Assembly (NCBI GenBank): GCA_045604285.1
Contig: JAZUNS010000134.1
Coordinates: 1 to 8,546 of the forward strand
DNA: 8,546 nucleotides
Direction of reading: 5' to 3'
Source of the DNA: SIG636 sp045604285
Lineage (GTDB): Bacteria; Bacillota; Clostridia; Oscillospirales; CAG-382
The notes under the pieces were generated by a model, which was not told where the DNA came from, did no database searches, and saw only the letters and a program-made list of their open reading frames with translations. A program made the translations under genes and the position numbers. Positions 6,211 through 8,546 of this stretch are shown piece by piece (positions within the stretch are counted from its first letter, which is position 1; every line of letters starts with the position of its first letter).

Positions 6211-6241
6211 ACTTTTACCGTATCGGCATAAAAGTTGACAG
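6204..6241. repeat. Imperfect inverted repeat holding two opposed TTGACA boxes
   Basis: CTGTCAA-a-CTTTTA at the left and TAAAAG-TTGACAG at the right are inverted copies, extended inward by CCG/CGG, around a centre of a few bases. The left arm contains the -35 of the distal rpsT promoter and the right arm the -35 of the mntP promoter. It may be an operator or an accident of two consensus boxes facing away from each other. Confidence 0.6.
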
Positions 6242-6263
6242 CAACAGCTAATAATGTTATAAT
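6235..6263 (+). promoter_or_regulatory. Promoter of mntP
   Basis: Perfect TTGACA (6235-6240) and TATAAT (6258-6263) are 17 nt apart. The start near 6270 leaves a leader of only about 24 nt, too short for the yybP-ykoY manganese riboswitch that precedes many mntP genes. Confidence 0.88.
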
Positions 6264-6281
6264 GTTGTAATCGTTATAGCC

Positions 6282-6288
6282 GAGGTGA
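6282..6288 (+). promoter_or_regulatory. Ribosome binding site that favours the mntP TTG start
   Basis: GAGGTGA (6282-6288) lies 5 nt before TTG 6294. An in-frame GTG at 6285 sits inside this motif and so has no ribosome binding site of its own. Confidence 0.7.
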
Positions 6289-6293
6289 CCTTT

Positions 6294-6854
6294 TTGACAG
6301 AATTTATTTTAAGCAGTGCCTGGATAGGCGTAGGACTTGCAATGGATGCTTTTTCCGCTTCCCTTGCAAACGGTTTATCTGAGCCGCGCATGAAAAAAAG
6401 CAAAATGATAGGCATTGCTCTGTGCTTTGCATTTTTCCAATGGCTTATGCCAATGCTTGGCTGGCTGTGCGTTCATACAGCCGCAAGCGTTTTTGAAATA
6501 ATAAAGCCCTTTATTCCCTGGGCGGCGCTGCTGTTGCTTTTTGCCATCGGCGCAAAATCGATTATGGAAGGTATAAAAAACAAGGACGAATGTTCTTTAC
6601 AAAAAGTAAGCTTTACTGCCCTGCTTGCTCAGGGCGTGGCGACCTCGATAGATGCACTTTCCGTAGGCTTTAAAATACCGGAGTATAATTTCCTTCAAGC
6701 CTTGGGCTCAACCCTTATTATTGCCGCCGTAACCTTTGCAATTTGTTTGCCCGGGGTTGCCATAGGCAAACGATTTGGCACGGGGCTCGCCTGCAAAGCT
6801 TCTATATTGGGCGGCGTTATACTTATAATAATAGGCGTATCCGGCATTATTTAG
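6294..6854 (+). CDS. mntP: Manganese efflux pump MntP
   Basis: A 186-residue, six-helix membrane protein that exports Mn2+ and protects against manganese excess. The family has two internally related halves, each with a conserved Asp motif in a helix. Both are visible: GLAMDAFSASLANG (14-27, D18) and ATSIDALSVGF (116-126, D120). It also has IGAKSIMEGI (85-94) between the halves and a GGVILIIIG helix (173-181) at the C-terminus. Length fits the family (about 180-190). The TTG at 6294 is chosen from the ribosome binding site spacing; starting at GTG 6285 would add three residues. It has a near-perfect promoter of its own. Its stop overlaps the stop of the convergent zinc-ribbon gene, and no terminator is visible downstream. 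Confidence 0.94.
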   Translation: MTEFILSSAWIGVGLAMDAFSASLANGLSEPRMKKSKMIGIALCFAFFQWLMPMLGWLCVHTAASVFEIIKPFIPWAALLLLFAIGAKSIMEGIKNKDECSLQKVSFTALLAQGVATSIDALSVGFKIPEYNFLQALGSTLIIAAVTFAICLPGVAIGKRFGTGLACKASILGGVILIIIGVSGII

Positions 6855-7096
6855 TCATCAAGGCTTTTGCCGCAACGGGGGCAATAGTCTACACCGAAAA
6901 AGCTTCTTCCAAGCCCCTTTTTGCAATGGGGACAACGCCACCACAAAACGCAAAGCACGCTAAGCACCAAAAATGCAGCTATAAAAACGGTAATGCCCGT
7001 ATGGTTCTGAAAGAAAAAGCCTTTAAAAGCTATTGCCGCTACGATAAGTAATACCGTACACAGCGAAAGTATCAATTTTTTCAGCTTAAAGCTCAT
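6851..7096 (-). CDS. Small membrane protein with C-terminal zinc ribbon
   Basis: 81 residues. Two hydrophobic segments (about 8-28 and 33-52) are followed by a C-terminal zinc-ribbon-like pair of CPxC knuckles: CPHC (55-58) and CPRC (72-75). The layout suggests a protein anchored by a hairpin of helices with a small metal-binding domain facing the cytoplasm. The ATG at 7096 follows AAAGGAG (7109-7103) with 6 nt spacing. Its TAA (6851-6853) overlaps the mntP TAG (6852-6854) on the other strand. It is 83 nt downstream of the lipoprotein gene with no terminator between, so it may share that transcript. I do not recognise a named family, and the function is unknown. The coding call is well supported by the paired cysteines and ribosome binding site. 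Confidence 0.8.
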   Translation of the reverse strand: MSFKLKKLILSLCTVLLIVAAIAFKGFFFQNHTGITVFIAAFLVLSVLCVLWWRCPHCKKGLGRSFFGVDYCPRCGKSLDD

Positions 7097-7179
7097 TATT
7101 TACTCCTTTTGTTTTCTGCGAAAGAGCGACTAAACGGTGTATAAGTGGGGGTAAAAAAGACTAAAAGTAGTGTTAATAA

Positions 7180-7494
7180 TCAGCCGCCGGGGCGATATCC
7201 TTCCTCACATTTTGTTGCAATGCCGTTTTCGTCAAAACTAATGAAAAACAAAATCTCCGGAGAAGTTCCTAAAAAACCGACTTTAGGTTCCTTTATCGTA
7301 TATCCACATCGGCAGTTCCTATATAAACCATCGCCGCTTACAAGCGTTGTCACACAATCGAACGCACCAAATTCAGCCACGATCTCGGCAGATGACTTTC
7401 CTAAAAAATCTTCTTCTCTATATTGAAATGAACACGCGGAAAGAGCAAAAACAAGAACAAGTGTAACAACAAAATAAAGTGCTGATTTCTTCAT
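7180..7494 (-). CDS. Small lipoprotein, possibly SmpA/OmlA-like fold
   Basis: 104 residues. A lipoprotein signal peptide (MKKSALYFVVTLVLVFALSAC) ends in the lipobox LSAC, so C21 would be lipidated and the protein held on the outer face of the membrane. The mature part starts SFQYREEDFLGKSSAEIVAE; the G-K-S-x-x-E-I-V-x-x-F-G pattern (32-43) resembles the opening helix of SmpA/OmlA or BLIP-like modules, a weak similarity judged by eye. Four further cysteines (47, 61, 63, 96) could form disulfides. The ATG at 7494 overlaps the TGA of the upstream four-helix-bundle gene in ATGA, with AAAGGA at 7509-7504, so translation is probably coupled. A start 20 codons earlier is in frame but would bury the signal peptide. 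Function is unknown. Confidence 0.8.
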   Translation of the reverse strand: MKKSALYFVVTLVLVFALSACSFQYREEDFLGKSSAEIVAEFGAFDCVTTLVSGDGLYRNCRCGYTIKEPKVGFLGTSPEILFFISFDENGIATKCEEGYRPGG

Positions 7495-7838
7495 TTCACA
7501 TTTTCCTTTGCGGTGTTGATAGAGGCAATCAATATACGACGGATCGTTCCACACTGATTATATAGGTCTATAGCTGTATCTCTATTCAGAATATCGGTTT
7601 TCACAAACAATTCAAGGCAATATTCCGTCTCGTAACACTCTTTTAAGGCAATTTGCAACTTTGCAATAAAGTCGGGCTTTCCATGGGCATAATTAGCCTC
7701 GTGAATATTGGCACCGATGGAGGTTGCAGAGCGCTCCAACTGATTAACAAGAGAATAATGTCCTTTGATAGTTTCGCAGAGTTTAATTATCTTAATGGCA
7801 AAATCCATGGATAAATCGACGAGTTTGTTTTCTTTCAT
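7491..7838 (-). CDS. Four-helix-bundle protein (S23/Avd-like family)
   Basis: 115 residues. The diagnostic core VNQLERSATSIGANIHEANY (31-50), then GKPDFIAKLQIALKECYETEYCLELF (53-78), matches the four-helix-bundle family that includes proteins encoded in 23S rRNA intervening sequences and the Avd accessory protein of diversity-generating retroelements. Known members form pentameric barrels that bind nucleic acid or partner proteins; the role of stand-alone copies is unclear. The ATG at 7838 is chosen over the one 7 codons upstream because AGAGGTGAGG (7851-7842) lies just before it and inside the longer version. It overlaps the lipoprotein gene by 4 nt and begins 36 nt from the hairpin array at 7874-8044. 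No reverse transcriptase is in the window, so a DGR role is not supported. Confidence 0.9.
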   Translation of the reverse strand: MKENKLVDLSMDFAIKIIKLCETIKGHYSLVNQLERSATSIGANIHEANYAHGKPDFIAKLQIALKECYETEYCLELFVKTDILNRDTAIDLYNQCGTIRRILIASINTAKENVK

Positions 7839-7857
7839 AATCCTCACCTCTATGGAC

Positions 7858-7863
7858 ATTATA
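7858..7863 (-). promoter_or_regulatory. Possible -10 box for the four-helix-bundle gene
   Basis: A perfect minus-strand TATAAT (7863-7858) lies 19 nt before the start codon. The -35 position 17 nt upstream holds TAGCAA, a poor match that falls inside the first array hairpin. Transcription might otherwise come through the array from the tRNA side. Confidence 0.4.
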
Positions 7864-7873
7864 ATGCACTTAA

Positions 7874-8044
7874 TGAAATATTGCTACGCAATATGAAATA
7901 ATCCTGCGGATTATGAAATATTTTGCCTTGGCGGCAAAATGTGAAATAAAATAAATCCCTCATACGCGAGTCGCGTATTTCATAGCGTCAGCTATTTCAT
8001 AACGCAAAGCGTTATTTCACAAATCCCGCCAGGGATTTATTTCA
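7874..8044. repeat. Array of seven short hairpins joined by eight TGAAATA heptamers
   Basis: Connector TGAAATA occurs at 7874, 7894, 7914 and 7942, then as its complement TATTTCA at 7976, 7993, 8013 and 8038. Perfect hairpins with different stem sequences lie between or beside them: 7878-7894 (7 bp, loop TAC), 7898-7914 (7 bp, TGC), 7920-7940 (8 bp), 7962-7978 (7 bp, AGT), 7982-7995 (5 bp), 7999-8015 (7 bp, AAA) and 8021-8038 (7 bp). Several stems start and end in the connector's own ATA/TAT, so neighbouring hairpins are separated only by GAA or TTC. The stems differ but each is self-complementary, so structure rather than sequence is conserved. The array lies between the four-helix-bundle gene and tRNA-Leu. 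It has no open frame and is not CRISPR-like. Confidence 0.9.
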
Positions 8045-8045
8045 T

Positions 8046-8090
8046 TGAAAAGAAACAACCTTTGTCTGGTAGACAAAGGTTGTTTCTTTT
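8046..8090 (-). terminator. 21-bp perfect hairpin after tRNA-Leu
   Basis: A perfect 21-bp inverted repeat (8046-8066 with 8070-8090) with a 3-nt loop starts 1 nt past the tRNA 3' end on the minus strand. The last part of the stem is U-rich (GUUGUUUCUUUUC), but the bases after the stem (AAUGAAAU) do not form a U-tract. It is most likely the tRNA terminator or 3' processing signal. Confidence 0.7.
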
Positions 8091-8091
8091 C

Positions 8092-8174
8092 TGGTGCGGC
8101 TGATGGGACTTGAACCCATACGGTCTCCCACACGCCCCTCAAACGTGCGCGTCTGCCTGTTCCGCCACAGCCGC
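8092..8174 (-). tRNA. tRNA-Leu (anticodon GAG)
   Basis: An 83-nt tRNA with encoded CCA. The acceptor stem is GCGGCTG (8174-8168) with CAGCCGC, then discriminator A and CCA (8094-8092). The anticodon stem CACGT/GCGTG closes loop TTGAGGG, giving anticodon GAG (U33 present), which reads CUC and CUU. An 11-nt long variable region marks a class II tRNA. The T-arm is ATGGG-TTCAAGT-CCCAT. It is transcribed from its own promoter at 8213-8240. Confidence 0.96.
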
Positions 8175-8212
8175 ATACAGAATTTATTGTGTCCGTAACA
8201 GCGAACATTTAC

Positions 8213-8240
8213 ATTATACTTCTTTTTTTGTATTTGTCAA
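8213..8240 (-). promoter_or_regulatory. Promoter of tRNA-Leu
   Basis: On the minus strand perfect TTGACA (8240-8235) and TATAAT (8218-8213) are 16 nt apart. Transcription would start about 30 nt before the mature tRNA 5' end. Confidence 0.85.
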
Positions 8241-8269
8241 TACCCATTTTGAAATTTTTTTTAAAAAGT

Positions 8270-8298
8270 TTGACAACGGTTTTTGTTAGGTGTACAAT
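8270..8298 (+). promoter_or_regulatory. Promoter of the amidohydrolase gene
   Basis: Perfect TTGACA (8270-8275) and TACAAT (8293-8298) are 17 nt apart, with a leader of about 17 nt to the start codon. It diverges from the tRNA-Leu promoter. Confidence 0.8.
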
Positions 8299-8321
8299 AT
8301 CCCGTGATAAGGAGTGATACC

Positions 8322-8546
8322 ATGATTATAGATATACATACCCACGCTTTTCCCGATGCTTTGGCTCCCAGGGCTATAGCCGGTCTTTTTGAAAGCGCAA
8401 AAGGAAAATACGTTCCCTGCCACGACGGCACCGTAGGCGGTATAAAAGCCAATATGGAAAAATTCGGAGTGGACATATCTGTAGTGCAGCCCGTCGTTAC
8501 CAAGCATAAGCAGATAGACTCCCTTAATAAATGGGCGCAGACCATA
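8322..8546 (+). CDS. Amidohydrolase-family metal-dependent hydrolase, 5' part only
   Basis: 75 codons are visible before the window ends. The ATG at 8322 follows AAGGAG (8309-8314) with 7 nt spacing. The protein opens MIIDIHTHAFPDALAPRAIA; the D-x-H-x-H pattern (D4, H6, H8) at the end of the first beta strand is the metal-binding signature of the amidohydrolase superfamily. The HTHAFPD form, followed by a region ending GVDISVVQPVVT (58-69), fits the Amidohydro_2 group (TIM-barrel hydrolases and decarboxylases related to ACMSD). The catalytic residues further along (His, His, Asp) lie outside the window, so the substrate and exact reaction cannot be given. It has its own promoter and is divergent from tRNA-Leu. 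Confidence 0.87.
   Translation, partial: MIIDIHTHAFPDALAPRAIAGLFESAKGKYVPCHDGTVGGIKANMEKFGVDISVVQPVVTKHKQIDSLNKWAQTI

Noticed and set aside
6264..6293. yybP-ykoY manganese riboswitch upstream of mntP
   Set aside because: The promoter is so close that only about 24 nt of leader exist.
7874..8044. CRISPR array
   Set aside because: The repeated unit is only 7 nt, changes orientation, and the intervening segments are self-complementary hairpins rather than unique spacers.
7491..8044. Diversity-generating retroelement
   Set aside because: The four-helix-bundle protein is Avd-like, but there is no reverse transcriptase, template repeat or variable repeat in the window.
8017..8208. Open frame of 63 codons on the minus strand across tRNA-Leu (contains GGTGRRARLRGVW)
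   Set aside because: It is a translation of the tRNA itself plus its terminator, a common annotation artefact.

Overview
The window reads as chromosomal DNA from a low-to-mid GC Gram-positive anaerobe, most likely a gut Clostridia (Oscillospiraceae/Ruminococcaceae-like). This is inferred from near-consensus TTGACA/TATAAT sigma-A-type promoters, strong AGGAGG ribosome binding sites, UUG starts, frequent ATA codons, a glutamate 5-kinase without a PUA domain, a secreted InlB-repeat protein, and many intrinsic terminators. No rRNA, insertion sequence, CRISPR array or prophage gene is visible.

Layout. (1) 1-345, minus: the 5' end of an unrecognised gene with an N-terminal coiled coil. Its own promoter (351-379) drives a leader of about 170 nt that folds into a long hairpin and ends in a textbook terminator just before the ribosome binding site. 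This is a strong candidate for conditional attenuation. (2) 390-2189, minus: maf (nucleotide pyrophosphatase) followed by a membrane-anchored metallophosphoesterase, closed by a 15-bp bidirectional terminator. (3) 2214-4366, plus: proB-proA, the first two steps of proline synthesis, from a perfect-hexamer promoter and closed by a bidirectional terminator. (4) 4384-5763, minus: a secreted, membrane-anchored surface protein with InlB-type and related bacterial repeats. (5) 5794-6263: rpsT (minus, UUG start) and mntP (plus, Mn efflux) diverge from a region where two TTGACA boxes lie inside a 38-bp imperfect inverted repeat. (6) 6851-7863, minus: a small two-TM zinc-ribbon protein, a small lipoprotein, and a four-helix-bundle (S23/Avd-like) protein. 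The last two overlap by ATGA. (7) 7874-8044: an array of seven short hairpins joined by eight TGAAATA heptamers, four in one orientation and then four in the other. (8) 8092-8240, minus: tRNA-Leu(GAG) with its promoter and a 21-bp perfect hairpin downstream. (9) 8270-8546, plus: the start of an amidohydrolase with its promoter.

Most genes are housekeeping (proline synthesis, nucleotide-pool sanitation, ribosome, Mn homeostasis, tRNA). The two places that look under-described are the four-helix-bundle gene with its mirrored hairpin array beside tRNA-Leu, and the structured, terminator-bearing leader at the left end.
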